Shown: positions 11,186 to 21,545 of the stretch, one piece after another | Position numbering within the stretch: the first letter of the stretch is position 1 | Layout of the letters: each line of letters starts with the position of its first letter | Assembly (NCBI GenBank): GCA_009176605.1 | Contig: SEYY01018601.1 | Location: 17,501-42,500 of the forward strand | Origin: Armadillidium nasatum | Lineage: Eukaryota; Arthropoda; Malacostraca; Isopoda; Armadillidiidae | Length of the DNA: 25,000 nucleotides | Reading direction: 5' to 3' | Notes under the pieces: generated by a model | Database searches by the model: none | What the model saw: only the letters and a program-made list of their open reading frames with translations | Told to the model about the DNA's origin: nothing | Program-made: the position numbers and the translations under genes

Positions 11186-11407
11186 TTCCCGGATATTGTC
11201 TGATGTGGAGCCGGATTGTGCCTTACCCCTCAGTTTCAGCTTCTCCGATACTTGCACTCTCCTCATTGGCAAGGGAAGTGATTTAGCATGGATGCGTCAT
11301 GCTAGAAAGTGCTAGAAAAAGTTAGAAATGGCACTCAGAAAAGGGTATGAGTTAAGCCCTGGCACTAGTACTTGAGTACCAAATAAGAGTTGTACATGCC
11401 TGGCGTC

Positions 11408-11659
11408 GCGTATAAGGAAAAAAGGCGGCTTAAGGGATTAAGATAATTAATTTGGATTATCCGGATTAATTATTGGATCATCTTATTAATTATCAGATTG
11501 ACTGATTAATCGGAATAAAAATACCTTAGGAAAGAGTGTGAGAAAGGGGCTCCTCCCCCAAAAATACCCCAGGAAAGATTGTAGGGTTCCCCTCACTTGG
11601 CACTGGCATTTTCCCCCTAACTTAGCACTGCGTCTGCCTGCCGAATAGTCCACTTACTA
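11408..11659. other. Spacer between fold-back element and (TA)n
   Basis: The first part (11430-11520) is a run of short AT palindromes (ATTAAT, GATTAATC, TAATTATTGGATCATCTTAATTA-like). The second part contains two similar blocks, TACCTTAGGAAAGAGTGT (11522) and TACCCCAGGAAAGATTGT (11564), spaced 42 bp. No coding signal. Confidence 0.5.
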
Positions 11660-12119
<460 letters not shown>

Positions 12120-12510
12120 TCTCATATATCTCCTAAATTCTTCAACCCTTTTCTTCAAGCAGTAACTTAATTTTATTTTTAAGCTATCTCATTTTACATT
12201 TTCTTTAAATTTTTTTGAGCGAGGAGTTTTTAAAAATATTTTTAAACTATCTCATTCTACATTTTCTATTTATTTCGTGCTATAACTTTTTTAATTCTTA
12301 TTTTCAATTGAAAACTTTTTTTTTTTTTTTTAAAGAAAAAAGAAAAGAAAAAAAAATATTTTTGAGAAAAATTAATGTTCGACAGAAAAAAAGAGGTTTG
12401 AGAAATAGTTGAACCAAAAATTACATGAGACGAAAAATTATTTCTAAAAAAAAAATTATATTTATCTATGCAGTAAAACATTAAATTATGTAGAGTGTAT
12501 AGGGGCTCAT
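12120..12510 (+). repeat. Dispersed AT-rich repeat, copy 1
   Basis: The block with TTTTTAAACTATCTCATTCT then ACATTTTCTATTTATTTC (about 12238-12276), an A/T homopolymer core and a final AGTGTATAGGGGCTCATTC is collinear with 13640-14008. A partly duplicated TCTCATTTTACATTTTCT is seen at 12186-12203. It flanks the dead mariner fragment. Confidence 0.7.
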
Positions 12511-12545
12511 TCATCACCCCACATCCATATCCACACACCCATAGG

Positions 12546-13103
12546 TTATAGACATACACCCAACTTATGGACATACACCCAACTTTCATCTCCAGTTATA
12601 ATTTTGGTCATGTAGTCGGAATCTGCATCAAGATGATCCTTCAATTCCACGCAAACTGACAAACGATTTTGCATCTGTTCGTTAGTCAAAAGTTTGAGAA
12701 CAAATTTCACACTCACTCGTCTCTTTTGCAAATTATCTGTTAAAATGCTTTGCACGGACCCGTATCAGATGTTCAGTTCTTCGGAAACCGCTTGAATAGT
12801 TAATCGCCTATTTTGCCACTTTCTGCATGTTTTTGTCGGTTTTTGAGGTCGAAAGACATCCCGACCGTTGCTCGTCTTCAACTACTCATTTCCGCTATTA
12901 AATCGCCCATACCACTTGTAAAAAGTCTTCAGAGTCACCACATTATCGCCATACACTGATTTTAACATTGCACGAGCTTCTTTGGCACTTTTTTGCAACT
13001 TACAACAGAACTTAATGTTAAAATGTTCAAAATATATGATGCACGACAGACACGGTAAACACGACCTCACTCTTCCTTCTCTCGAAGTCGACTGATGAGT
13101 CAC
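12546..13103 (-). pseudogene. Mariner-family transposase fragment, dead
   Basis: Mariner transposases cut and paste their element using a DDD/DDE catalytic triad. On the minus strand a single frame runs from about 13103 to 12546 with TAG at 12882-12884 and TGA at 12765-12767. The N-terminal helix-turn-helix part reads NIKFCCKLQKSAKEARAML and YKWYGRFNSGNE. The middle reads RRLTIQAVSEELNI, then SILTDNLQKRRVS. Near the end is IITGDESWVY, which holds the first catalytic aspartate. The frame then degenerates into a short duplicated sequence (12540-12585), so the second and third acidic residues are missing. No mariner terminal inverted repeats were found. The fragment is about half the usual length of roughly 340 residues. 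The family assignment is firm, the subfamily is not. Confidence 0.9.
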
Positions 13104-13135
13104 AACTTGTTCAAACCAGACACTGACTACTTTGT

Positions 13136-13216
13136 AGAAAATTTTTACTGATTAAAATTTATCTTCAAATTTATGCACTGAATCAAGTAAAGAGTATAAA
13201 TGGACTCATCCATTAC
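13136..13216 (+). repeat. Dispersed AT-rich repeat, short piece
   Basis: GAAAATTTTTACTGATTAAA, then TTATGCACTGAATCAAGTAAAG and ACTCATCCATTACC, match 13922-14008 almost word for word. The piece lies just upstream of the mariner fragment start, suggesting mariner and repeat segments were shuffled together. Confidence 0.75.
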
Positions 13217-13619
13217 CCATGTAGCGTCATCAGTTTCTGCTATACAATTTCATTCACCATATTTTTTATCACATCTCGCATTTATTCCTTGTGAGAAATT
13301 TCGAAACAAGGAATGGCATGAACTTGTAATCAAACATAAAATAGCAAAACTACTTGTAAATTCTTCTCATACACCATTATATTCGTACACTGAATATTTG
13401 AACCTAATTTTTCTTGTAAAGTCATTCTATGACTTTTTTTCCCCTTCATGCTCTAAGGTCTTATATTTATAAAATTCTGCTTTCACATTATATGATAATT
13501 ACATATACATAGATTTTATATTGATGAGTATGACACCTCTCTATGATATCAAGACATCCTCACTAACACAGAAAATAATTACTCATTTAGTCTATTACAA
13601 ACAATTATGCACTTATAAG
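13217..13619. other. Unassigned AT-rich spacer
   Basis: A 90-codon frame (13200-13472) crosses it, but the residues are low in complexity at the end and match nothing I know. I do not call a gene. Confidence 0.4.
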
Positions 13620-14010
13620 AAGTTTATTTACGATTTTTTCAAGCTGTATCTTAAATTTATATTTAAACTCATTTTTAAACTCTCATTTTACATGTTCTAT
13701 AATTTCTCTTCAAGCGAGGACTTTTAAAATTCATTTTTAAACTATCTCATCTTACATTTTCTATTTATTTCACTATAACTTTTATAATTTGTATTATCAA
13801 ATAAATACTTTTCCCCCTAAAAAAAAAAATTTTTTTGAAAAAAAAAAAAGGAAAAAAAATTACTTGAGAAAAAAATTATTTCCTATAAAATTTTTAAAAA
13901 CTTTATTTATAAAAAAAATTATGAAAATTTTTACTGATTAAAATTTATCTTTAGGTTTATGCACTGATGCACTGAATCAAGGAAAGAGTATAAGGACTCA
14001 TCCATCATCA
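13620..14010 (+). repeat. Dispersed AT-rich repeat, copy 2
   Basis: This copy carries TTTTTAAACTATCTCATCTT (13733-13752) with ACATTTTCTATTTATTTC, the A/T homopolymer core (13818-13920), then GAAAATTTTTACTGATTAAA and GCACTGAATCAAGGAAAGAG. It ends with ACTCATCCATCATC followed by a CA run. A second, partial TCATTTTTAAACTCTCATTT near 13668 mirrors the internal duplication of copy 1. Confidence 0.7.
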
Positions 14011-14230
14011 ATACACACACACACACATGCACATACACACATCCCTGATACTGTTGTGTCATGACATTGAGACTTCATGACTTTATGTTTTCTTTTGTCC
14101 ACCATCCTGTATTTCTCTTGACCATATAGTTTTACAGGAATGTTTTCTGACCAATTAGTTTTTCAGCTCCATCATCTTGATTTTTTTTCTTTTCAGACAT
14201 AGGAAAAAATTGTTGAATTCAAATTTTCCC
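14010..14230 (+). repeat. Decayed relative of fold-back arm
   Basis: The order of words parallels the left arm after its NRF-1-like site: a CA run, GTGTCATGACATTGAGACTT, TTGTCCACCATC, CTCTTGACCATATAGTTTT and TCTGACCAATTAGTTTT. The E-box palindromes are degraded to ACCATATAGT and ACCAATTAGT. Confidence 0.5.
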
Positions 14231-14359
14231 TTCTTTCTTCAAACTAGTACCATGGGCCATTAACTCAAATATGTTACCCACCATGCTCTGTCCCATACAA
14301 ACAGAGTAAATATCTCTAGGGAGACGTATGCGACATTATGGTGCCGTTAAAGAAATAGT

Positions 14360-14650
14360 CATGAGATGGAAATTACGTAATAATATTTGTTAATGGTATG
14401 TTCGCATGTATAAAATCCCAGTAGGTACTGATTTGCAATATAAGGAATTTTTTATTTATAAAGACAATAAGTATTGTTATAGAGTGACGTTGAGGGTGAG
14501 AGCAGTTGGTTCAAATTACCTTAAACATGTGGTTAATACATTTGGTAAATAAATTTCAGCATATGAAGTGGGTCATAAACAAGAAATATCAGGAATTCGA
14601 AAAAGGTGGTTACATCATGGCTCATGGAAATGAAAAAGTAATTTGGTGGA
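14360..14650 (+). repeat. Dispersed repeat copy related to 9170-9560
   Basis: GAGTGACGTTGAGGGTGAG, AAACATGTGGTTAATAC, GAAGTGGGTCATAAACAAG and AAATATCAGG align in order with 9283-9500. The E-box has drifted to ACATGTGGTT. Divergence is higher than between the other two copies. Confidence 0.6.
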
Positions 14651-15348
<698 letters not shown>

Positions 15349-15496
15349 GATGCTGAAGGAAAGTTTCTGTGATTATCTTACTCAGGAATATTTTTATCGT
15401 GAGTAAAAACCTCGTTTCTTTTTTTTTTTTTTTTTTTTAAGATTTCATTTATTATTTTTTTTTGATAATTTTTTTGCTTTATTTAATTATTTTTTT

Positions 15497-15586
<90 letters not shown>
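15497..15586. repeat. (TA)n microsatellite at LINE 5' edge
   Basis: About 90 bp of TA repeats after a T-rich lead (15417-15496). The LINE reading frame begins immediately after its end. Confidence 0.95.
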
Positions 15587-15589
<3 letters not shown>

Positions 15590-15593
<4 letters not shown>

Positions 15594-17003
15594 CGTCTTT
15601 GTCAATTTACTTCAACCTTCCCTTCTTGCTGGAAACGTGCGCTCATTCAACCTGTGCCGAAGAAGGGGGACCCCTCTCAACCCTCCAACTACCGTCCTAT
15701 TTCTTTGACCTCCGTTCTCTCTAAAGTTTTCGAATCTATCTTTAACCGGAACATTTGGAAACATCTCAATTTTTCTAATCCTATCTCAGATCGCCAGAAT
15801 GGCTTTCGTAAGAAACGCTCTACAGGTGATCTTCTTTCCCTTCTCTCTGAATCTTGGTCCTCCGCTATTCGGCATTTCGGTGAATCTTTTGCTGTCGCGC
15901 TGGACATATCGAAAGCCTTCGATAGAGTCTGACACAAAGCTTTGATTTCTAAACTTCCCTCTTTCGGTATCTATCCTTCTCTCTGTGATCTTCTCTCTAA
16001 TTTCCTTTCCGGTCGTTCTATAGCAACTGTTGTAGACGGCCACCGTTCATCCTTTAAATCTATTAACAGTGGTGTTCCTCAGGGTCCTGTACTATCACCA
16101 ACACTTTTTCTACTCTTCATTAATGACCTTCTCTCCATCACCTCATCTCCTATCCACTCCTATGCTGATGACTCCACCCTTCATTATTCCTTCCATTTTG
16201 AAAAACGTCCCAACCAACAGCAGTTGATAGACTCGTGAAGGGTAGCCTTAGAACAACTAACCTCTGATCTTTCCCGTATTTCAAATTGGGGCAGAGAAAA
16301 CATGGTTGTTTTCAATGCCTCAAAAACTCAGTTCCTCCATCTCTCCACTCGACACAATCTTCCACACAACTATGATATCTTCTTCGAAAACACACAACTC
16401 AAGCCTTCTTATTTCCTTAATATTCTTGGTGTTTCTTTTTCTCGTGATCTTTCTTGGAAAGATCACATTACTTCTCTTTCTAAACAAGCTTCTAAGAGGT
16501 TGGGTGTTCTGAGGCGCCTTCAGAATTACTTTACGCCACCCCAGTTGCTTGCTCTGTATAGGGGTGTTGTTCGTCCATGTATGGGGTATGCTTCGCACAT
16601 CTGGGTGGTTCCACAAATACAGCTCTCTTAGAGAAGGTGGAGTCAAATGCATTTCGTCTCATCAACTCTCCTGCTCTTACTAACTCTCTTCAATCTCTTT
16701 CTGCCCGTCGAATTGTTGCGTCACTCTCTCTTTACTATCGCTATTACAACGGGCACTGCTCTTCTGAACTCTCTCGTTGCATACCTCCTCCATTAAGAAG
16801 AGCTCGTGCGACACGCCATTCTACACATTCTCATCCTTTCTCTGTCCAACTCTCCGACCCCAGACTTAACCGCTAAGCTCAGTCTTACATATACTCTACT
16901 GGTAAAGTCTGGAACACACTCCCTTCATCTGTTTTCCCAACTTCCTTTGACTTGCATACTTTCAAACGCCGTGTGTCTGGACACGTCGGCCACCATCGAC
17001 CAT
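15590..17003 (+). pseudogene. LINE reverse transcriptase, broken
   Basis: Frame 3 carries QPVPKKGDPSQPSNYRPISLT, NGFRKKRSTGDLLSLL, VALDISKAFDRV, SGVPQGPVLSPTLFLLFI and the catalytic YADDSTLH box (about 16161-16184), with both aspartates intact. TGA at 15930-15932 replaces the family's usual tryptophan in DRVWH. TGA at 16236-16238 interrupts again, consistent with CGA to TGA. After HIW at about 16600, loss of one G shifts to frame 2, which continues through ESNAFRLINSPALT and [15 protein letters not shown] at 16874-16876 interrupts this, and the frame then reads [19 protein letters not shown] until TGA near 17001. The enzyme would have primed DNA synthesis from its own 3' tail. The copy is inactive. 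Confidence 0.92.
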
Positions 17004-17020
17004 GATAATAGATCTTTCCC

Positions 17021-17066
17021 AACTCCGGTGGAATTTGGTAGGCCTCTGGCCTTTGCCCACCGGAGG
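17021..17066 (+). other. LINE 3' UTR two-tier hairpin
   Basis: An outer stem pairs CTCCGGTGG (17023-17031) with CCACCGGAG (17057-17065), nine base pairs. Inside it AGGCC (17040-17044) pairs with GGCCT (17048-17052) around the loop TCT. The first LINE and the SINE carry an inner hairpin of the same loop size but different stem bases. The position, just before the A/TA tail, suits a recognition structure for the LINE enzyme. Confidence 0.7.
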
Positions 17067-17072
17067 AGACAT

Positions 17073-17217
<145 letters not shown>

Positions 17218-17310
17218 GTAATACTTGCAAGATCTTAGATGGACTGGTTTTTAAACCGGACAGCCGGAAGTGAAAAACGCACATGCATTTTTTCAGACAC
17301 CTTCCTGACA

Positions 17311-17400
17311 CATTTTTGACCCCTCCCCCCTTTTTGACACCTCCCCTTTTTGACCCCCCCTTTTTGACAACCCCCCTTTTTGACCCCCCTTTTGGGTTTT
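17311..17400 (+). repeat. TTTTTGAC-C-rich minisatellite
   Basis: TTTTTGAC followed by a C-rich run occurs at 17313, 17331, 17347, 17361 and 17377, with intervals of 18, 16, 14 and 16 bp. The C-rich parts vary in length. Translated frames show pseudo-repeats but no gene. Confidence 0.85.
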
Positions 17401-17517
17401 GTCCCCTCTTTGAGGAGTTTCTACCCTTCTTTGGGGTTTTGGCCCCAACTTTTCACCATTGTTCTACCTTTACGCCACGATCTCCCTATTTTTCATCAGC
17501 TTACATCCCGATTTTTT

Positions 17518-17571
17518 TCACCAAGTTTCACCAACTTTCACCAATTTTCACCAAATTTTCACCAATTTTTC
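17518..17571 (+). repeat. CACCAA-T-rich minisatellite
   Basis: CACCAA occurs at 17519, 17529, 17539, 17549 and 17560, each followed by three to five mostly T bases. The period is 10-11 bp. Confidence 0.8.
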
Positions 17572-17651
17572 TACCTTTATGCCACGATTTTTGGGCGAGC
17601 CCGGATTTTAGTCGGCTTTTTACCTGGACAAACGATTTTACAATTTTTTCA

Positions 17652-17725
17652 TGTTCGATATATCGAACGATATATCGAACGAAATATCGACCGATTAATC
17701 GGACAATATATCGATCGATTAATCG
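17652..17725. repeat. Clustered ATCGAT/TCGA palindromes
   Basis: The segment contains the perfect 16-base palindrome GTTCGATATATCGAAC (17653-17668), then repeated ATATCGAACGA words, and CGATTAATCG at 17692-17701 and again near 17715-17724. The average period is about 12 bp. Nested palindromes could form small cruciforms. Confidence 0.75.
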
Positions 17726-17817
17726 AAACTGATTTGTCACATGAGTGACGTCATCATAGAACATATATCCAAATTTTTTCTAAGTCATACATTTTCAAAC
17801 TCCAGAATAAAATTTCA

Positions 17818-17912
17818 ATTTCCAAGAGCCCGAGCTGGGATTGAACCCGAGACCTTTATGGTTGATGATCAGGTACTTAAGTCAACGCGCTATCGAGGCA
17901 ATGGAAACGAAC
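17818..17912 (-). repeat. tRNA-like SINE head
   Basis: On the minus strand the sequence reads GCCTCGATAGCGCGTTGACT, then AAAGGTC and GGGTTCAATCCCAGCTCGGGC. The B box GGTTCAATCCC is a good match. The A-box region is weaker. The order and spacing fit a tRNA of the Met or Ile type from memory. The acceptor ends do not pair well, so a SINE head or a tRNA pseudogene is more likely than a working tRNA gene. Confidence 0.6.
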
Positions 17913-18025
17913 GAATGATTTCATCTTTTACAATAATAACTTTCTTATCTCTGACCACATTTGCCCTTTTAAATCTTGATAAGGTTTTTCGAGCATGCTT
18001 ATTACATATACAACGAAAGAAAAAA

Positions 18026-18051
18026 GAAAACGAAGTAATTTTTTGGTGAAA

Positions 18052-18113
<62 letters not shown>

Positions 18114-18430
18114 TTAAATAAAAAGAAAACGAAGTAATTTTTTGGTGAAACTAAAAAAAAAAAAATAAAAATAAAAATACTAAAATAAAAAGAAAACGAA
18201 GTAATTTTTTGGTGAAACTAAAAAAAAAAAATAAAAACACTAAAATAAAAAGGAAACGAAGTAATTTTTCGGTGAAACCAAAAAAAAACATTAAAATAAA
18301 AAAAAACACTAAAAATAAAAACAAACACTAAAAATAAAAAAAAAACATTAAAATAAAAAAAACAATTAAAAACATTAAAATAATAAAAAAACATTAAAAA
18401 AAACATTAAAAAAAGCACTAAAAACATTGA
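18026..18430 (+). repeat. A-rich tandem array, unit about 60-67 bp
   Basis: GAAAACGAAGTAATTTTTTG then GTGAAACTAAAAAAA starts at 18026, 18125, 18192 and 18252 (the last with GGAAACG and TTTTTCGG). The first unit is lengthened by a 50-base A run (18054-18110). From 18280 to 18430 the array dissolves into AAACATTAAAATAAA words of 12-18 bp. Confidence 0.85.
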
Positions 18431-18640
18431 AATCATTGATATCAAGAGGGAGGGGTGTGGGTAAGGGGCACATAGCCCCAACACCTGTCCACCGTGTTTT
18501 CCATGTTTTCGTAACAATATTATTACAATTTAACGAATAATTTTAAAAAATATTAAAATTATTTTAATATATTTCTTTTAATTTGTAACAAAACAAAACA
18601 AAAAAAACAAAAAAAAAACTAATATCAGGGTGAGCACGCA
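18431..18640. other. Unassigned spacer
   Basis: It includes a GC-richer stretch, GAGGGAGGGGTGTGGGTAAG (18446-18465), with the hairpin GGGGC-acata-GCCCC (18466-18479). It then becomes AT-rich. The G-rich run is too short to assert a quadruplex. Confidence 0.45.
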
Positions 18641-19775
18641 CTCCGCACACACACACACATGAACATAAGCACGCATACACAATCACAAAACCATATTTAC
18701 AAAAGGGACAAACTCATTAGCACAAAAACACAAAACACCTATCTCCAGCATCACAAAGCACAAGTCACCATAACCAAATGCACAAAACTCACTTATACCC
18801 TTCGCCCAAGTCACAAAAACACCAATTGAAAGACATAATTTACATAAAACACTTATCTCAATCACACAAACTACATATATTACCTAATTTCAGCAGCACA
18901 CCATACATAAGCAACAATTTCAAAGGCACATCATACAAAATCATCAAACTCATACACACAAAGAGCAAATTTTCTCATCAGCATCAACACAGACATAAAA
19001 ACACTAATCTCATTCACACAAACCTCAAAAGCACTAACCTTCATTAATACAATACAAAAAAAAATGACAAACTTAAACACACAAACTCATCTCACAAAAC
19101 CGTAAGCTCAATAACATAATCACAAATCACACTTGTCCAGTTTTACAAGACACAAGGTCACCAAAGTCTAAGATGCAAAGTTCAAAAAACTCTCAGCATC
19201 GTACTCAAGAACCTCATTACAACAGATTCAAAGCACAATAACATTATGCCTAACTACTTAATCAACAACTCACTCAGTCTCATCAGCACAAATAACAAAA
19301 ACAGAATTTTCAGAACAACAATCAACGGCACATAAGCACAACTATGCACAGACACAGCATGACAAACTCAAGTACATAAAAGCCATTCAAATTCACTATA
19401 CCAGACCACATAATCAATCTTCTCATGCACACATACATCAAAATCACTCAATTTCACTAAAACAAGTCACACAATTATCCTTCTCAATCACATAGGCATC
19501 AAAATTCACTTATCTTTACCATCGCAGGCCACAAAACACACTTTCTTGACCACATAATACGCAAATCTCACTTAACTTCAGCAATACATTCCACAGAAAA
19601 CAACATTCTCAAGCACACGGTCCACAAAATCACTTAACTTTTTTCCGATACAATCCACAAAACAAATTTTCTCATGCACACAGCACTCACACATAGCACA
19701 CAAAATCCACATAATTCAACAGCTCATTTCACATAAAAGCATCATATTCAAGCACTCCTTCCACAAAAAAACATT
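18640..19775 (+). repeat. G-poor C/A-rich satellite, unit about 62 bp
   Basis: About 1.1 kb of degenerate tandem DNA made almost only of A, C and T on the plus strand. The consensus is near AAAATCACTTAACTTCAGCA, then ATTCCACAAAACAACA and TTCTCAAGCACA. The AAAATCACT-type word lies at 19440, 19501, 19563 and 19626, giving 61, 62 and 63 bp. Earlier units (18735, 18787, 18848) show spacings of 52-61 bp and are more diverged. A CA run (18640-18660) starts the array. No coding frame persists. Confidence 0.75.
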
Positions 19776-19789
19776 TAGTTAAAAAGGGA

Positions 19790-20790
19790 AGGCTCCATCT
19801 GGATTTTCGTACTTTTTAGGGATGAAACTTTTTAGTAAACTTTTTTTTCATCAGTTATATAGTAAAATTTATGCCGATTCCAAATCTGTAATCAGTTTTT
19901 TTTCTCGGGAATCTCTTGATTCCCGAGAAAAAGACTTTTTAATTAACACATATCGAATGACTTTGAAAATGTTAATGCTCGTACTCCATGCACTTTTTTT
20001 GAGGGGTGTAGAGTCATTAAAATTTGTTTTGTAACATTCTTATAGCAAATCTTCTCCTAATTCCAAATATGTAATTAGTTTTTCATAACTCGAAATGGTT
20101 ACTGAGATATGACCACTCAAAAAAATCTAAAAGGGGGACCGTCCAATGGAAAGATCCCAACATTTGGGGGAAAATATTTTTTTCATCAATTTTATAGTAA
20201 AATCCATGCTGATTCCAAATCTGTATGTAGTTTTTTTTATAGTTCCGAGCGGTTTCTGAGAAAAAGACTTTTCAAGTGATACCTGTCAATGATCTTCAAA
20301 TTGTCGGCAAATCACTCTCAAAGGAAAATTTTTTATTTTTTTTTTTATTTTTAAAATTATATTGCCACAGTTTTATAGAAAATAATACGCAGAGTTCAGA
20401 TATGTAATTAATTTTCCATAATTCCAAATACTTACTGGGATATAACCACTCAAAAAATCTCAAAGTGGGAGCCTCCGAAGGAAGGACACTAACTTTTGGG
20501 GGTAACTTTTTTCATCAATATTTTAGTAAGATATATGCTGATTCCAAATCTGTAATTAGTTTTTCCTACTTCCAAGCGGTTAATGAGTAAAAGACTTTTC
20601 AAGTGACATTTGTCGAATGACCTTGAGTTTGGCGATATACGGCAACTTCAAAAAAAAAAAAAAATTTTAAATAGATTTTAAATTTTTTTGTATATTTTTA
20701 TAGGAATTAATAAGCAGATTCCAAATATGTAATTAGTTTTTCATAACTCCAAATGGTTACTGAGATATGATCATTCAAACTTAGGATGTA
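19790..20790 (+). repeat. Dimeric satellite, period about 330 bp
   Basis: A motif GATTCCAAATCTGTAATTAG recurs at 19876, 20211 and 20540, each preceded by TTTCATCA and followed by GAGAAAAAGACTTTTCAAGTG. A sister motif ATTCCAAATATGTAATTAG recurs at 20059, 20392 and 20717, each followed by CATAACTCCAAATGGTTACT and GAGATATGACCACTCAAA. Consecutive spacings of 183, 152, 181, 148 and 177 bp show an alternating AB structure with a dimer of about 325-335 bp. Just over three dimers are present. Confidence 0.85.
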
Positions 20791-20954
20791 CTTTATAAAT
20801 AACATTATGAGTCTTACGCTTATGCGATTTTCTCGAAATAGTACTTATCAGAGAAAAAAATTTGTCAAAAAAAAAAAAAAAAAAAAACCGATAATTTTCA
20901 AACTTTTTTAATTAATTGAATTAAGAGACAGTTAGAGGGAAATAAATACATCTA
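20791..20954. other. Spacer after dimeric satellite
   Basis: AT-rich sequence with an A run at 20869-20888. No feature recognised. Confidence 0.4.
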
Positions 20955-21097
20955 TCTGATCCCTCTAAAAATTGAGGATCACAAAAAGATAAAAAAAAAT
21001 TCATTTAAAGAAGAAAAAAATTTTTTTTAAATGAAAATTTAGAAGTTTCCGATGATTATGGGCAGGATTTAAACCATCTAAGCCATCACCTATTATT
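20955..21097 (+). repeat. Direct repeat flanking transposon, left copy
   Basis: AATACATCTATCTGATCCC, AATTGAGGATCA, AAATGAAAATTTAGA and GATGATTATGGGCAGGATTT through CCATCACCTATTATT match 23827-23973 in order. The left copy ends exactly where the transposon's inverted repeat begins. On the minus strand TGGCTTAGATGG resembles a pol III A box, but a proper B box is lacking. Confidence 0.85.
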
Positions 21098-21220
21098 ACT
21101 GGTCAACAAAAAAATTTTTTTTTCTTTTCTGGCATGGACTTTAAGAACAGTTTTAGACTAATTTGAGGGTGCTGAATTCAAATTTGATCTTATATTTTCT
21201 CTATCACATCAAGTTTTTCA
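21098..21220 (+). repeat. Terminal inverted repeat, left
   Basis: It begins ACTGGTCAACA and ends near CTATCACATCAAGTTTTTCA. The A and T runs at 21108-21124 replace the ACG seen in the right copy, so indels are confined mainly to homopolymers. Confidence 0.8.
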
Positions 21221-21545
21221 GCTATAGGTATGTATCCCATTTTCATGAATTCCAAGAAAGAATTATCCTTCTATTCAGTAGTGTAGCAAAAGGGCAGGAT
21301 TATATGGTTTAGTTTGGTAAATTTACTTTTCATTTAGTCTCCCAATAAACTGGAGAATATCTTCGCTTTCTATGAACATACATAACATTCCCATTTTTTA
21401 TGATACGAAAGTAAACAAACAGATTTCAACTTACACTAGACTCGTCAGCCGGTAATGGTTCATTGTTGAAATTTACATTGAAATTTGCTATTCATTGTTT
21501 ATATCCTGCTTGTATTTTTCTGCAGCATGTGTTGCTGATCTAGCA

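Larger units (their letters stand above)
9881..11407 (-). repeat. Fold-back element, right arm
   Basis: Read on the minus strand, this arm repeats the left arm in order: the terminal block (11407-11340), one CCAAT/NRF-1/CRE-like module (11190-11060), E-box blocks (11003-10806), GACGACGTCATGAG (10757-10770), an A-rich tract (10570-10130), a GT-repeat region (10050-10020) and the inner block. Substitutions and small gaps are frequent, so the arms are not recent identical copies. Confidence 0.85.

Noticed and set aside
13200..13472. 90-codon plus-strand frame as a small protein
   Set aside because: Length is within chance for open frames here, it overlaps a dispersed repeat at its start, and it matches nothing recognised.
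18026..19775. CRISPR-like array
   Set aside because: Units are contiguous and degenerate with no spacer and repeat alternation, in a eukaryotic context. They are satellites.
19822..20034. 70-codon frame in the satellite
   Set aside because: It lies within one unit of the 330 bp dimeric array and is not preserved in the other units.
20869..20888. Poly(A) tail of a retroelement
   Set aside because: The A run has no recognisable element body upstream, only the satellite and a short spacer.
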